The position numbers were made by a program, and so were the translations under genes. DNA of 64,000 nt. Source: Rhizobium sp. Q54 (GTDB taxonomy: Bacteria > Pseudomonadota > Alphaproteobacteria > SHVZ01). Below, piece by piece: positions 31,996 through 40,917 of the stretch (position 1 is the stretch's first letter; each line of letters opens with the position of its first letter). Location: positions 1 to 64,000 of the forward strand of contig CAMBVS010000011.1 of assembly GCA_945871425.1 (NCBI GenBank), given 5' to 3'. Below the pieces are notes generated by a model, which searched no databases, was not told where the DNA came from, and saw only the letters and a program-made list of their open reading frames with translations.

Positions 31996-34895
31996 CCGGC
32001 GAGGGCCTGCTGCAGCACGCGGGCGATGTGGAGGGCGGTGCGGCCGCTGCCGTCGGCGATCTGATGGCGGCAGGAGGTGCCGTCGGCGACGAGCAGCGCG
32101 TCCGGATCGCCGTTGCGGATCGCCGGCAGCAGCGAGAGCTCCGCCATCTTCATCGACACCTCATAGTGCTTGGCTTCGTAGCCGAAGGCGCCGGCCATGC
32201 CGCAGCAGCTCGACTCGATCGCCTGCACGTCGAGGCCGGGGATCTGCTTCAAGAGCGTCAGCGTCGGCTTGAAGGCGTCGAAGGCCTTCTGGTGGCAATG
32301 GCCATGCACCAGCGCCTTGGCCTGCGGCAGCGCCTTCAAGGACAGCTTCGCGCGGCCGGCGGCCTGTTCGCGTAACAGGAACTCCTCGAACAGCACCGCC
32401 TGCCCGGCAAGCCGGCGCGACCCTTCATCCGGGAGCAAGGCCGAGAACTCATCCCGCAGCGTGAACAGGCAGGACGGCTCGAGCCCGATGATCGGCAGGC
32501 CGTCGGCGACATGCGGACGCAACGCGTCGATCATGCGCCTTGCTTCGGCGCGGGCCTCGTCGACCAGGCCGGCGGCGAGGAAGGTGCGCCCGCAGCAGAG
32601 CGGCGGCCCGGCCTGGTCACCGGCGACGATGACCTCGTAGCCGGCGGCCTCGAGCACGGCGATGGCGGCCCTCGCGTTCTCCGGCTCGAACCACCTGTTG
32701 AAGGTGTCGACCAGCAGTACCACGCGTGAGGCGCCGGCCGTCGGCGTTGTCGCGTGCGAACGAAAGGGCCGTGCGCTCCACGCCGGCAGCTTGCGCCTGG
32801 CGCTGAACCCGAACCAGCGCTCGGAGAGCCGCGCCAGCACCGGCAGCCGGTCGCGCAGCGCCAGCAGGCCGCGAAGCCTGGAGGCGAGGGGGGCATAGCG
32901 CGGCAGGTAAGCGACCAGCCGGTCGAAGATCCGAAGGCCGTGGCGGCCGCGATAGGCATGCAGGAACTCGGTCTTCATCCGCGCCATGTCGACGCCGGTC
33001 GGGCATTCGCGCTTGCAGCCCTTGCAGCCGACGCAGAGGGCCATGGTCTCGTAGAGCGCGTCCGAGGTCATGGCCTCAGGGCCGAGCTGGCCGGAGAGTG
33101 CCAGGCGAAGCGTGTTGGCGCGGCCGCGGGTCAGGTGGCGCTCGTCGCCGGTGGCACGGAAGGACGGACACATGACGCCAGCATCGAACTTCCGGCAATG
33201 GCCGTTGTTGTTGCACATCTCGACCGCGCCGGCGAAGCCGCCCGGCTCCGGCCAGTCGAGCGCCGGCGTGAACGGCGCCGGCTGGTAGTTCGGTCCGAAA
33301 CGGAAGAGGCGCCGGTCGTCCATGCGCGGCGGGCGCACGATCTTGCCGGGATTCATCAGTCCCTTGGGATCGAAGAGGTCCTTGATTTCCTCGAAGGCGC
33401 CGGTCAGGCGGGGGCCGAAGAAGGGGGCGATCCATTCGGAGCGCACCAGACCGTCGCCGTGCTCGCCGGAATAGGCGCCCTTGTACTCGCGCACCATGGC
33501 GGCCGCCTCCTCGGCGATCGCCCGCATCTTCTTGGGGCCGTCCGCGGTCTTCATGTTGAGGATCGGGCGGACATGGAGGCAGCCGACCGAGGCATGCGCG
33601 TACCACGTGCCCTTGGTGCCGTTCTTCTCGAACACCTCGGTCAGGCGGCGGGTGTATTCGGCGAGGTGCTCCAGCGGCACCGCGCAGTCCTCGATGAAGC
33701 TGACCGGCTTCCCGTCGCCCTTCATCGACATCATGATGTTGAGGCCGGCCTTGCGGACCTCCCAGATGTCCCTCTGCAGGCCGGGCTCGATCACCTCGGC
33801 CACGGCACCGGGCAGGCCGAGATCGGCCATCAGCGTCACCAGGTCCTTCAGCTTGGCGACCTCGACCGCAAGGTCGTCGCCGGCGAACTCGACCAGCAGG
33901 ATCGCGTCCGGCTCGCCTTTCAGGAACTTCGCCACGGTGCCGGCGAAGGCCGGGTTCCGGCGGGCGAGATCGATCATCGTGCGGTCGACCAGCTCGACCG
34001 CCGTCGGGCCGAGGCCGACGATGTGCCGGGTCAGGTCCATCGCCTGGTAGAAGGTCGGGAAGTGGACGATGCCGAGCGTGCGATGCATCGGCAGGGGCGA
34101 GAGCTTGAGATGAAGGCGGCGCGAGAAGGCCAGGGTGCCTTCCGATCCCACCAGCAGATGGGCGAGGTTGTGGCCCTCGGGCCGGACGGTCTCGAGATTG
34201 TAGCCGCCGACCCGGCGCAGCAGCTTCGGATAGCGCGCCTCGATCTCGTGCCGCTCGCGCGCCGCGATGGCGCGGACACGCTCGGCGATGTCGACCAGGC
34301 GCGGCGGGCCGGGGAGGCCGGAGAGGTTGCCGGTGATCGGCCCGAAATACCCTTGCGTGCCGTCGGCGAGCACGGCGTCGATGCCGACGACGTTGTGCAC
34401 CATGTTGCCGTAGCGGATCGAGCGCGAGCCGCAGGAATTGTTGCCGGCCATGCCGCCGATGGTCGCCTGCGCGCTGGTCGAGACGTCGACCGGGAACCAG
34501 AGCCCATGCGGCTTCAGGAAGGCGTTCAGATGGTCGAGCACCAGGCCCGGCTGAACCGTGACGGTGGCCTCGATCTTGTCGAAGGAGAGGATGCGGTTGA
34601 GATGGCGGGAGGTGTCGAGGACCACCGCCTCGCCGACGGTCTGGCCGCATTGCGAAGTTCCGGCGCCGCGGGGCAGCACCGGGACGCCTTCGTCGACGGC
34701 GATCGAGATGGCGAGGATGGCGTCGCCCTCGTCGGCCGGGACCACCACGCCGATCGGGTCGATCTGGTAGATCGAGGCGTCGGTCGAATAGCGTCCGCGG
34801 CTGGCGGCGTCGAACATGACCGTGCCGCGGAGCTCGCGCTGAAGCCGCGCCTGCAGCCGCGATCCGGTTCCGGTGCCCCGTCTCTCGACCCCCAT
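31992..34895 (-). CDS. FAD/FeS 2-hydroxyacid dehydrogenase (YdiJ/GlcD-GlcF-like fusion)
   Basis: 967 residues. Domains in order: FAD_binding_4 (about 40-190, PRGAGTSQCGQTVGEAVVLD), FAD-oxidase_C (about 230-520), a cysteine-rich iron-sulfur region (CNNNGHCRKFDAGVMC and CVGCKGCKRECPTG, about 570-670), and C-terminal cysteine motifs (LCCGRTF and SCCGMAGAFGYE). This layout fits large single-chain D-lactate or D-2-hydroxyglutarate dehydrogenases. It is divergent from a serine-glyoxylate-type aminotransferase, which would suit oxidation of a hydroxyacid such as glycolate or hydroxypyruvate-related compounds; the substrate is not proven. GGAGGAAGG precedes the ATG. Confidence 0.92.
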   Translation of the reverse strand: MGVERRGTGTGSRLQARLQRELRGTVMFDAASRGRYSTDASIYQIDPIGVVVPADEGDAILAISIAVDEGVPVLPRGAGTSQCGQTVGEAVVLDTSRHLNRILSFDKIEATVTVQPGLVLDHLNAFLKPHGLWFPVDVSTSAQATIGGMAGNNSCGSRSIRYGNMVHNVVGIDAVLADGTQGYFGPITGNLSGLPGPPRLVDIAERVRAIAARERHEIEARYPKLLRRVGGYNLETVRPEGHNLAHLLVGSEGTLAFSRRLHLKLSPLPMHRTLGIVHFPTFYQAMDLTRHIVGLGPTAVELVDRTMIDLARRNPAFAGTVAKFLKGEPDAILLVEFAGDDLAVEVAKLKDLVTLMADLGLPGAVAEVIEPGLQRDIWEVRKAGLNIMMSMKGDGKPVSFIEDCAVPLEHLAEYTRRLTEVFEKNGTKGTWYAHASVGCLHVRPILNMKTADGPKKMRAIAEEAAAMVREYKGAYSGEHGDGLVRSEWIAPFFGPRLTGAFEEIKDLFDPKGLMNPGKIVRPPRMDDRRLFRFGPNYQPAPFTPALDWPEPGGFAGAVEMCNNNGHCRKFDAGVMCPSFRATGDERHLTRGRANTLRLALSGQLGPEAMTSDALYETMALCVGCKGCKRECPTGVDMARMKTEFLHAYRGRHGLRIFDRLVAYLPRYAPLASRLRGLLALRDRLPVLARLSERWFGFSARRKLPAWSARPFRSHATTPTAGASRVVLLVDTFNRWFEPENARAAIAVLEAAGYEVIVAGDQAGPPLCCGRTFLAAGLVDEARAEARRMIDALRPHVADGLPIIGLEPSCLFTLRDEFSALLPDEGSRRLAGQAVLFEEFLLREQAAGRAKLSLKALPQAKALVHGHCHQKAFDAFKPTLTLLKQIPGLDVQAIESSCCGMAGAFGYEAKHYEVSMKMAELSLLPAIRNGDPDALLVADGTSCRHQIADGSGRTALHIARVLQQALAG

Positions 34896-34983
34896 GATGC
34901 GCCTTCCTCCGGTTCCGGCCCGGCCGTAAGATTACATCCAATATTGCCGACCGATACCACGCCGAAAGAACGGGATTCCTGCC

Positions 34984-36198
34984 ATGGTCAAGCTGAGCAA
35001 CGCCTTGAGCGGCCGTCACTTCCTGCAGATCCCGGGTCCGACCAACGTGCCTGACCGGGTCCTGAGGGCGATCGACAACCCGACGATCGACCATCGCGGG
35101 CCCGAATTCGGCGCGCTCGGGCGGAAGGTGCTGGCCGAGATCAAGCCGATCTTCGGAACGACGGCCGACGTGGTGATCTACCCGGCCTCCGGCACCGGGG
35201 CCTGGGAGGCGGCCCTGGTCAACACGCTCTCGCCCGGCGACCGCGTGCTGATGTTCGAGACCGGGCATTTCGCCACGCTCTGGCGCGAACTGGCCGAGCG
35301 GCTGGGGCTCACCGTCGACTTCGTCGCCGGCGATTGGCGCCAGGGCGTCGATCCGAAGCAGGTCGAGGCGCGGCTTGCCGAGGACAAGGGCCACGCGATC
35401 AAGGCGGTGATGGTCGTCCACAACGAAACCTCGACCGGTGTCGTCAGCCGCATCGCCGATGTCCGCCGCGCCATCGATGCCGCGCGCCATCCGGCGCTGT
35501 TCATGGTCGACACCATCTCGTCTCTCGCCTCGATCGACTACCGCCACGACGAATGGGGCGTCGACGTCACGGTCGCCGGATCGCAGAAGGGCCTGATGCT
35601 GCCGCCCGGCCTGTCGTTCAACGCCATCAGCGCCAAGGCGCTGGCGGCGCAGAAATCGGCGAAGCTGCCGCGCAGCTACTGGGACTGGGGCACGATGCTG
35701 GCGGCGAACAAGACCGGCTACTTCCCCTACACGCCCGCCACCAACCTGCTCTACGGCCTCAACGAGGCGATCGAGATGCTGATGGAGGAGGGGCTGGCGA
35801 ACGTGTTCGCCCGCCACGACCGCCATGCCGAGGCGACCCGCCGGGCCGTGCGCGCGTGGGGGCTCGAGATCCTCTGCGTCAACCCGGCCGAGTATTCGAG
35901 CTCGCTGACCGCCGTGCTGATGCCGGCCGGGCACAATGCGGACGAGTTCCGGAAGAAGACGCTGGCCGCCTACGACCTCTCGCTCGGTGCCGGCTTGACC
36001 AAGGTCGCCGGCAAGGTGTTCCGCATCGGCCACCTCGGCAGCTTCAACGACCTGATGCTGATGGGCACGCTCTCAGGCGTCGAGATGGGTCTTGCAATCG
36101 CCGGCGTGCCGCATGCGGCCGGTGGCGCCCAGGCGGCGATGAGCTTCCTCGTCGGCGGCGCCAAGGCGGCCGAGGCACCGAAGCGCTCGGTCGCCTAG
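34984..36198 (+). CDS. Class V aminotransferase, serine/alanine-glyoxylate type
   Basis: 404 residues, with opening FLQIPGPTNVPDRVLRA, the cofactor-binding YPASGTGAWEAAL, Asp in FMVDTISSLAS and the PLP lysine in AGSQKGLMLPPG. These features fit serine-glyoxylate aminotransferase (SgaA) of the serine cycle/glyoxylate metabolism. It converts glyoxylate to glycine using serine or alanine. It is divergent from the flavoprotein gene with an 88-base gap that must hold both promoters. Confidence 0.9.
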   Translation: MVKLSNALSGRHFLQIPGPTNVPDRVLRAIDNPTIDHRGPEFGALGRKVLAEIKPIFGTTADVVIYPASGTGAWEAALVNTLSPGDRVLMFETGHFATLWRELAERLGLTVDFVAGDWRQGVDPKQVEARLAEDKGHAIKAVMVVHNETSTGVVSRIADVRRAIDAARHPALFMVDTISSLASIDYRHDEWGVDVTVAGSQKGLMLPPGLSFNAISAKALAAQKSAKLPRSYWDWGTMLAANKTGYFPYTPATNLLYGLNEAIEMLMEEGLANVFARHDRHAEATRRAVRAWGLEILCVNPAEYSSSLTAVLMPAGHNADEFRKKTLAAYDLSLGAGLTKVAGKVFRIGHLGSFNDLMLMGTLSGVEMGLAIAGVPHAAGGAQAAMSFLVGGAKAAEAPKRSVA

Positions 36199-36210
36199 GC
36201 GCCAGGTCCC

Positions 36211-36624
36211 TCAGATCTCGGCATACACCTCGATCAGGTTTCCGTCCGGATCGCGGAAGAACAGCGTGCGATGCCCGAAGGGCCGGTCGGTTGGCGGTGA
36301 AAACTGAGCGACGCCCTTGCGCACAAGCTCGTCGGCGCACTGATCGACCTCATGAGCGGAAACCCTGAAGGCGAGCTGAAGCGAAGCGCTGCCTTTAGGC
36401 GTCGGCGCATCGGCGGCGGTCCACCCCGGCCGCGACAAGGCCAAGTTATTCTCCCCCACCCGGTACTCGATCCAGTTCGGCGAGAGCTCTCGTATCAACG
36501 GAAACCCGAGGATGTCTTCGTAGAAGCGGCGCATCGGCGTCATGTCGCGCACGATGATGACCGTGTAGTCGATGGCGCGAATCGCACGAAAGGCCGAGAT
36601 GGCCGGCTGATCCTGTTCGCTCAC
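36211..36624 (-). CDS. VOC/glyoxalase-superfamily protein
   Basis: 137 residues forming one vicinal-oxygen-chelate unit (IDYTVIIVRDMTPMRRFYED to FFRDPDGNLIEVYAEI). Two beta-alpha-beta modules are visible, and the C-terminal Glu in IEVYAEI is a usual metal ligand. It may isomerise or detoxify, or act as a bleomycin-resistance-type binding protein; the function is not assignable. It lies 18 bases after the tetR gene on the same strand, so the two may be co-transcribed. Confidence 0.85.
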   Translation of the reverse strand: MSEQDQPAISAFRAIRAIDYTVIIVRDMTPMRRFYEDILGFPLIRELSPNWIEYRVGENNLALSRPGWTAADAPTPKGSASLQLAFRVSAHEVDQCADELVRKGVAQFSPPTDRPFGHRTLFFRDPDGNLIEVYAEI

Positions 36625-36642
36625 GATGGCTTCCCCCTGGCC

Positions 36643-37278
36643 CTAGGCTTTCGCACGACGGCGCGTCGGCGCTGACGCGGGCTTCACGCCGGCGGCGGCG
36701 AGAAGCGTGGTCGCCGCTTTCCGCGCCACCGCCGCCATGCCGGCATCGTTGCGCACCAGCATCTGGACGATGGCGCCGTCGAGCAGGATGGCGAGCTGGC
36801 CCGCGAGGCTGTCCGCGTCCTTCGCCTTGGCCTGGACCAGGAGCTCGCGGAACCAGAGGCGGCGGCGCTCTTTGAAGCCGAGCGCGATCTTCGCCGCGTC
36901 ATGCGTCGGATCGGCGAGCTCGGTGACGGCGTTGACGAAGGGGCAGCCGCGCAGCGCATCGGCCGCGAAGAGTCGCCCGACGCGGTCATAGGCATCGAGG
37001 ATCTGCACGACGGGTGAACGCTCGGACGCGGGAATCGGGGTGAAGCGGCGCTCGAGATATGCCACGACCAGCGCGTCCTTGGACGGGAAGTAGTTGTAGA
37101 GCGTGCGCTTGCTGATGCCGATCTCGGCGGCGACGGTGTCGACGCCGACGGCGCGGATGCCCCGGCGATAGAACAGGCGGTCGGTGGTCTCGAGGATGCG
37201 CGCGCGCATCGCCTCGCCGGCCGACGCGCGAGGCAAGGGTACACCGACTTGTTTACATTTCTCTTGACCGGCCGGCAT
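36643..37278 (-). CDS. TetR-family repressor
   Basis: 211 residues. An N-terminal TetR helix-turn-helix (ILETTDRLFYRRGIRAVGVD then IGISKRTLYNYFPSKDALV) and a C-terminal ligand domain of the type seen in YcdC-like regulators. The ATG at 37278 is the first available; a start nearer MRARILE is also plausible. It is divergent from an MFS gene, with a perfect palindrome between them, and most likely represses both. A fragment of Lys/Arg/Ala-rich tail ends the protein. Confidence 0.92.
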   Translation of the reverse strand: MPAGQEKCKQVGVPLPRASAGEAMRARILETTDRLFYRRGIRAVGVDTVAAEIGISKRTLYNYFPSKDALVVAYLERRFTPIPASERSPVVQILDAYDRVGRLFAADALRGCPFVNAVTELADPTHDAAKIALGFKERRRLWFRELLVQAKAKDADSLAGQLAILLDGAIVQMLVRNDAGMAAVARKAATTLLAAAGVKPASAPTRRRAKA

Positions 37279-37293
37279 GCTCGCTCCAAGCTA

Positions 37294-37313
37294 CCTACAC
37301 AGATCTGTGTAGG
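37294..37313. promoter_or_regulatory. Perfect 20-bp palindrome, predicted TetR operator
   Basis: CCTACACAGATCTGTGTAGG is completely self-complementary. It sits 16 bases upstream of the tetR ATG and 10 bases upstream of the MFS ATG, so a bound dimer would block both promoters or both ribosome-binding regions. Confidence 0.8.
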
Positions 37314-37322
37314 CAAGATCGC

Positions 37323-38576
37323 ATGTCGCAAGTCACCTCGTGGCGTCCGTCGCGGACGATGCTTCTGCTGATCCTGGCGACGATCATCCTCTCGATCACC
37401 TCGGGGCTGCGCCAGAGCTTCGGGCTGTTCATGGCGCCGATGGCGGCGATCGGCATCACCGCCGTCGCCTTCAGCTTCGCCGCCGCCTTGCAGAGCCTGG
37501 TCTGGGGGTTGAGCCAGCCCGTCATCGGCATGCTGGCGGACCGCTTTGGCACCCGTCCGGTATTGGCGGGCTCGGCGCTGGTGCTGGCGGCAGGCCTGGC
37601 GATTGCCGGCACGGCCGAGGGGCCGCTCGTGCTTCACCTTGGCGGCGGGCTTCTGGTCGGCATCGGCGTTGCCGGCACGGGGCTCGGCGTCGTCCTGGGC
37701 ACGGTCTCGCGCGCGGTTGCGCCGGAGCGGCGAAGCCAGGCGGTCGGCGCCGTCGCGGCGCTGGGGTCGCTCGGCACGATGGTGCTGGCGCCGCTGGGGC
37801 AGGGGCTGATCGACGGATATGGCTGGCGCGTCGCGTTCTTCGCCTTCGCCGGTATCGCGGCGGTGATGGTTCTGTTCGCGCTGCCGATGAAGGAGGGGGC
37901 GCCGCGCGATGCCGGTTCGCCCACCGCAGAAGACAAGCAGCCGCTTGGCGAGGTGCTGCGGGTTGCGTTCACGCATCCGGGCTACCTGGCGATGACCGCA
38001 GCCTTCTTCGCCTGCGGCTTCCAGCTCATGTTCATCAACGTACACCTGCCGTCATACTTGGCACTGTGCGGCCTGGCGCCGAGCCTGGGCGCCGCGGCGC
38101 TTGGGCTGATCGGCCTCTGCAACACCTTCGGCACCTATGCCGCGGGGCTGCTCGGCGCGCGCTACAGCCAGAAGCGCCTGCTGGCCCTGGTCTATCTCCT
38201 GCGCACGATCGCGATCATCGCCTTCCTTGCCGTGCCGGCGAGCCCGACCTCGGTCCTGGTCTTCGCCGCGGCCATGGGCTTCCTCTGGCTGACCGTGGCA
38301 CCGCTGGTGAGCGGACTGGTCGGCAAGGTGTTCGGCCTCAAGCATTTCGGCGCGCTCTACGGCTTCGTCTTCCTCAGCCACCAGGTCGGGTCGTTCTGCG
38401 GCGTCATGCTCGGCGGCTTCGTCTTCGACTTGACCGGCAACTACGGCGCCGCCTGGGCCGGACTGATCGCCATCGGCCTTCTCGCCTTCGCGCTGCAATG
38501 GCCGATGGACGACCGCACGCCGGCCGAACGCGCGCGGCGCGATGACGCGGCGCTGGCCGCTGCCAAGCCCGCCTGA
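37323..38576 (+). CDS. MFS transporter under TetR control
   Basis: 417 residues with 12 predicted membrane helices and the MFS motif-A-like VIGMLADRFGTRPVLAG after helix 2. The arrangement (short N-terminus, central loop EGAPRDAGSPTAEDKQP) fits the OFA/monocarboxylate-type MFS group. The ATG lies 10 bases from the palindrome, leaving little space for a ribosome-binding site, so the message may be nearly leaderless. It is probably an efflux or uptake carrier induced by a TetR ligand. Confidence 0.88.
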   Translation: MSQVTSWRPSRTMLLLILATIILSITSGLRQSFGLFMAPMAAIGITAVAFSFAAALQSLVWGLSQPVIGMLADRFGTRPVLAGSALVLAAGLAIAGTAEGPLVLHLGGGLLVGIGVAGTGLGVVLGTVSRAVAPERRSQAVGAVAALGSLGTMVLAPLGQGLIDGYGWRVAFFAFAGIAAVMVLFALPMKEGAPRDAGSPTAEDKQPLGEVLRVAFTHPGYLAMTAAFFACGFQLMFINVHLPSYLALCGLAPSLGAAALGLIGLCNTFGTYAAGLLGARYSQKRLLALVYLLRTIAIIAFLAVPASPTSVLVFAAAMGFLWLTVAPLVSGLVGKVFGLKHFGALYGFVFLSHQVGSFCGVMLGGFVFDLTGNYGAAWAGLIAIGLLAFALQWPMDDRTPAERARRDDAALAAAKPA

Positions 38577-38580
38577 GGGG

Positions 38581-39078
38581 CTACTTCATCTCCGCGATCA
38601 GCGCCGGCACCAAGAGGCCGGCCAGGATCTTCGAGCGCTCGACCTCCTTCTTGCCGTACATGCCCTGGAGACCGGAGAGCGCCAGGGTGCCGAGGCGCCT
38701 GCCGCCGGCCGTGATCGGCGCGTTCAGGATCGCGGTGATGCCGAGCGAGTAGATCAGCTCGTAGTCGAAATAGGCGCGCTTGATCGCCGCCTTGTTGGGA
38801 GCCACGAACACGCCGCCCTTTTCCAGCTTCTTCTGGTTATGCGAGGCGGGGTCGATGGGCTTGCGGCCGCCGACCGGATACTTCTTCGGGTTCGAGGTGT
38901 GGACGCGCTCGACCTGCTTGTCGGCCTCGACGTATTTGAGGATCGTGAACATCGTGTAGCCGCAGGTCTCCCTGGCCAGCTTCTCGACCGCCTTGTAGAC
39001 CTTCTTCCGGTCGCCCTTCATGCTGACGGCCATGACCTTGGTCACGTCGGCGACGGTGATGTCTCTCTTCTTCGCCAT
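38581..39078 (-). CDS. GAF-domain protein in a branched-chain-type ABC operon
   Basis: 165 residues. The C-terminal part (INAPITAGGRRLGTLALSGL is the likely core, near LNAPITAGGRRLGTL) resembles a GAF domain, a small-molecule-binding sensor fold. The first 60 residues are helical (DRKKVYKAVEKLARETCGYT). No output domain is present. It is the last gene of the liv operon, 16 bases after livM. It could bind the transported compound in the cytoplasm, which is inference. Confidence 0.7.
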   Translation of the reverse strand: MAKKRDITVADVTKVMAVSMKGDRKKVYKAVEKLARETCGYTMFTILKYVEADKQVERVHTSNPKKYPVGGRKPIDPASHNQKKLEKGGVFVAPNKAAIKRAYFDYELIYSLGITAILNAPITAGGRRLGTLALSGLQGMYGKKEVERSKILAGLLVPALIAEMK

Positions 39079-39093
39079 TCTGATGTCGTCCTT

Positions 39094-40038
39094 CTAGGTG
39101 GATTTCCCTATGACCAGGCTGGCCTGCGCCGGAGTCGACGGCAGCTGTGGCTGGGCGATGCGTTCGGGCACCAGGCCGCGGGCATAGAAGCGGAGCACGA
39201 CCAGGAGGGCAATCGCGATCAGGAGCTCACGCAGCGCCGCCCCCTGAACGGCGGAGATGCCGGGGACCCACGGGATGATGAAGCGGGTCGATTCCAGGAA
39301 GAAGACCACGAGCACCGCGCCGACCACGGCGCCGATCGAGTTGCCGAGCCCGCCCGCCAGCAGCGACAGCTTGACGTAGAGAGTGAGGAGGGGGGCGAAC
39401 AGGTCGGGCGCGATGAAGCTGGTGAAGTGGCCGTAGAGCGCACCGGCAAGGCCCAGCGCCGCGGTGCCGAAGGCGAAGGCCTTGACCTTGAACATCACCA
39501 CGTTCTTACCGGCGACGGCGACGATCTGCTCGTCGTCGCGGATGCCGCGCAGCACCCGCCCGAAGGGCGAATGCACCAGGCGCTCGACCAGGAAGAACAG
39601 GATGACGGTGACGGCGACGACGATGCCGAGGAATTGCAGGTTGAACAGATGCGGCCCGAGCGCCTGGCGGAAGGGGCCGGGGATACCGGAGAGCCCGTCG
39701 GTGCCGTTGGCGATCCACAGCTCGTTCGACATGACCACGCGCATGGTCTCGGCGAAGCCCAGCGTGACGATGGCGAGGTAGTCGCCGCGAAGGCGCACGG
39801 TGATCATCGCCACCAGCACGCCCGAGACCGAGGCGGCGGCCATGCCGGCGAGGATGCCGAGCGGGATCGGCCAGCCGAGCTTGAGGGTCAGGAGTCCCGA
39901 GGTATAGGCACCGATGGCGAAGAAGCCGACGAGGCCGAGGTTGATGAGGCCGGCCATGCCCCAGATGACGTTCATGCCGAGCGCCATCATCGCGTAGATG
40001 CCGGCGGTCACGCCCATGGCGACGAGATAGTGCTCCAT
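39094..40038 (-). CDS. livM: Branched-chain-type ABC permease LivM
   Basis: 314 residues, about nine hydrophobic segments, with the LivM/LivH domain motif (GLINLGLVGFFAIGAYTSGL) and the conserved cytoplasmic loop (HSPFGRVLRGIRDDEQIVAV). It forms the inner-membrane channel with LivH. Its ATG overlaps the livH stop by one base (40038). Confidence 0.92.
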   Translation of the reverse strand: MEHYLVAMGVTAGIYAMMALGMNVIWGMAGLINLGLVGFFAIGAYTSGLLTLKLGWPIPLGILAGMAAASVSGVLVAMITVRLRGDYLAIVTLGFAETMRVVMSNELWIANGTDGLSGIPGPFRQALGPHLFNLQFLGIVVAVTVILFFLVERLVHSPFGRVLRGIRDDEQIVAVAGKNVVMFKVKAFAFGTAALGLAGALYGHFTSFIAPDLFAPLLTLYVKLSLLAGGLGNSIGAVVGAVLVVFFLESTRFIIPWVPGISAVQGAALRELLIAIALLVVLRFYARGLVPERIAQPQLPSTPAQASLVIGKST

Positions 40039-40904
40039 CAGTACGCTCGCTGCCCGAGGATGCCGCGCGGACGGAAGGTCAGCACGATCAGGATGGCGAT
40101 GAAGCCGACGGCCGTCCGGTAGGCGGGGGAGAGCACCAGCAGGCTGAGCTCTTCGCCGACGCCGACGACCAAAGCACCGACGACGGCGCCGGGGATGCTG
40201 CCAAGCCCGCCGACGACCGCGGCGGCGAAGATCTGCAGGATGGTCTTGAAGCCGATCAGCGGGTCGATGGTGGTGTCGAGCCCGATCAGCATGCCGCCGA
40301 GGCCGGCCAGGCCCATGGCGACGAAGGAGACCAGGCGCGCCACGACATTGGCGTTGATGCCCTTGATCGCCGCCAGCATCGGGTTGTCGGCGACCGCCCG
40401 CATCGACTTGCCGGTGCGGGTGAAGGCGAGGAACGCGAACAGCATTGCCATCACGATGACGGCGACGACGAAGTTCTCGACCTGCTGCGGCGAGACGCGG
40501 ATGCCGGAGAAGGACCAGTCGCGCTGGATCGGCAGGTCGTAGCCGCGCAGCTGGTTGCCGAAGATGAAGCGCACCAGGTTCTCGAGCGCGATGGTGAGCG
40601 CGATCGAGCCGATCGCCGTGGTGATGAAGCCCGAGCGGCGGAACGGCTTCAGCACCAGCTCGTCGGAGATGACGCCGACCAGGCCGGCGATGAGGAAGGC
40701 GAAGGCCAGCGAGGCGACGGCCGGCAGGCCGAAGGTGACGTTGGCGACGAATCCGGCGAACGCCCCGATGGTCATGTGCGAGGCGAGCGCGAAGTTGGTG
40801 AAGCGAAGGACGGCGAAGATCGCCGTCAGCCCGATGGCCGGCACCGCGAGGATGGTGCCGGCCATCAGGCCGTTGACGATGAGCTGAAGGACTTCCACCC
40901 CCAA
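40038..40904 (-). CDS. livH: Branched-chain-type ABC permease LivH
   Basis: 288 residues with the LivH opening (GLMAGTILAVPAIGLTAIFA), the cytoplasmic loop (RTGKSMRAVADNPMLAAIKG) and the terminal FRPRGILGQ. It pairs with LivM and lies 13 bases downstream of the binding-protein gene. The substrate class of these permeases ranges from amino acids to aromatic acids and amides. Confidence 0.93.
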   Translation of the reverse strand: MGVEVLQLIVNGLMAGTILAVPAIGLTAIFAVLRFTNFALASHMTIGAFAGFVANVTFGLPAVASLAFAFLIAGLVGVISDELVLKPFRRSGFITTAIGSIALTIALENLVRFIFGNQLRGYDLPIQRDWSFSGIRVSPQQVENFVVAVIVMAMLFAFLAFTRTGKSMRAVADNPMLAAIKGINANVVARLVSFVAMGLAGLGGMLIGLDTTIDPLIGFKTILQIFAAAVVGGLGSIPGAVVGALVVGVGEELSLLVLSPAYRTAVGFIAILIVLTFRPRGILGQRAY

Positions 40905-40917
40905 AGTCCTTTCGAGG

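Noticed and set aside
32754-36033. Very long open frames opposite or across the flavoprotein and aminotransferase genes (766 and 985 codons).
   Set aside because: They are shadow frames of high-GC coding DNA: no family resemblance, low-complexity Arg/Gly/Asp composition, and they cross two well-supported genes and their intergenic promoters.
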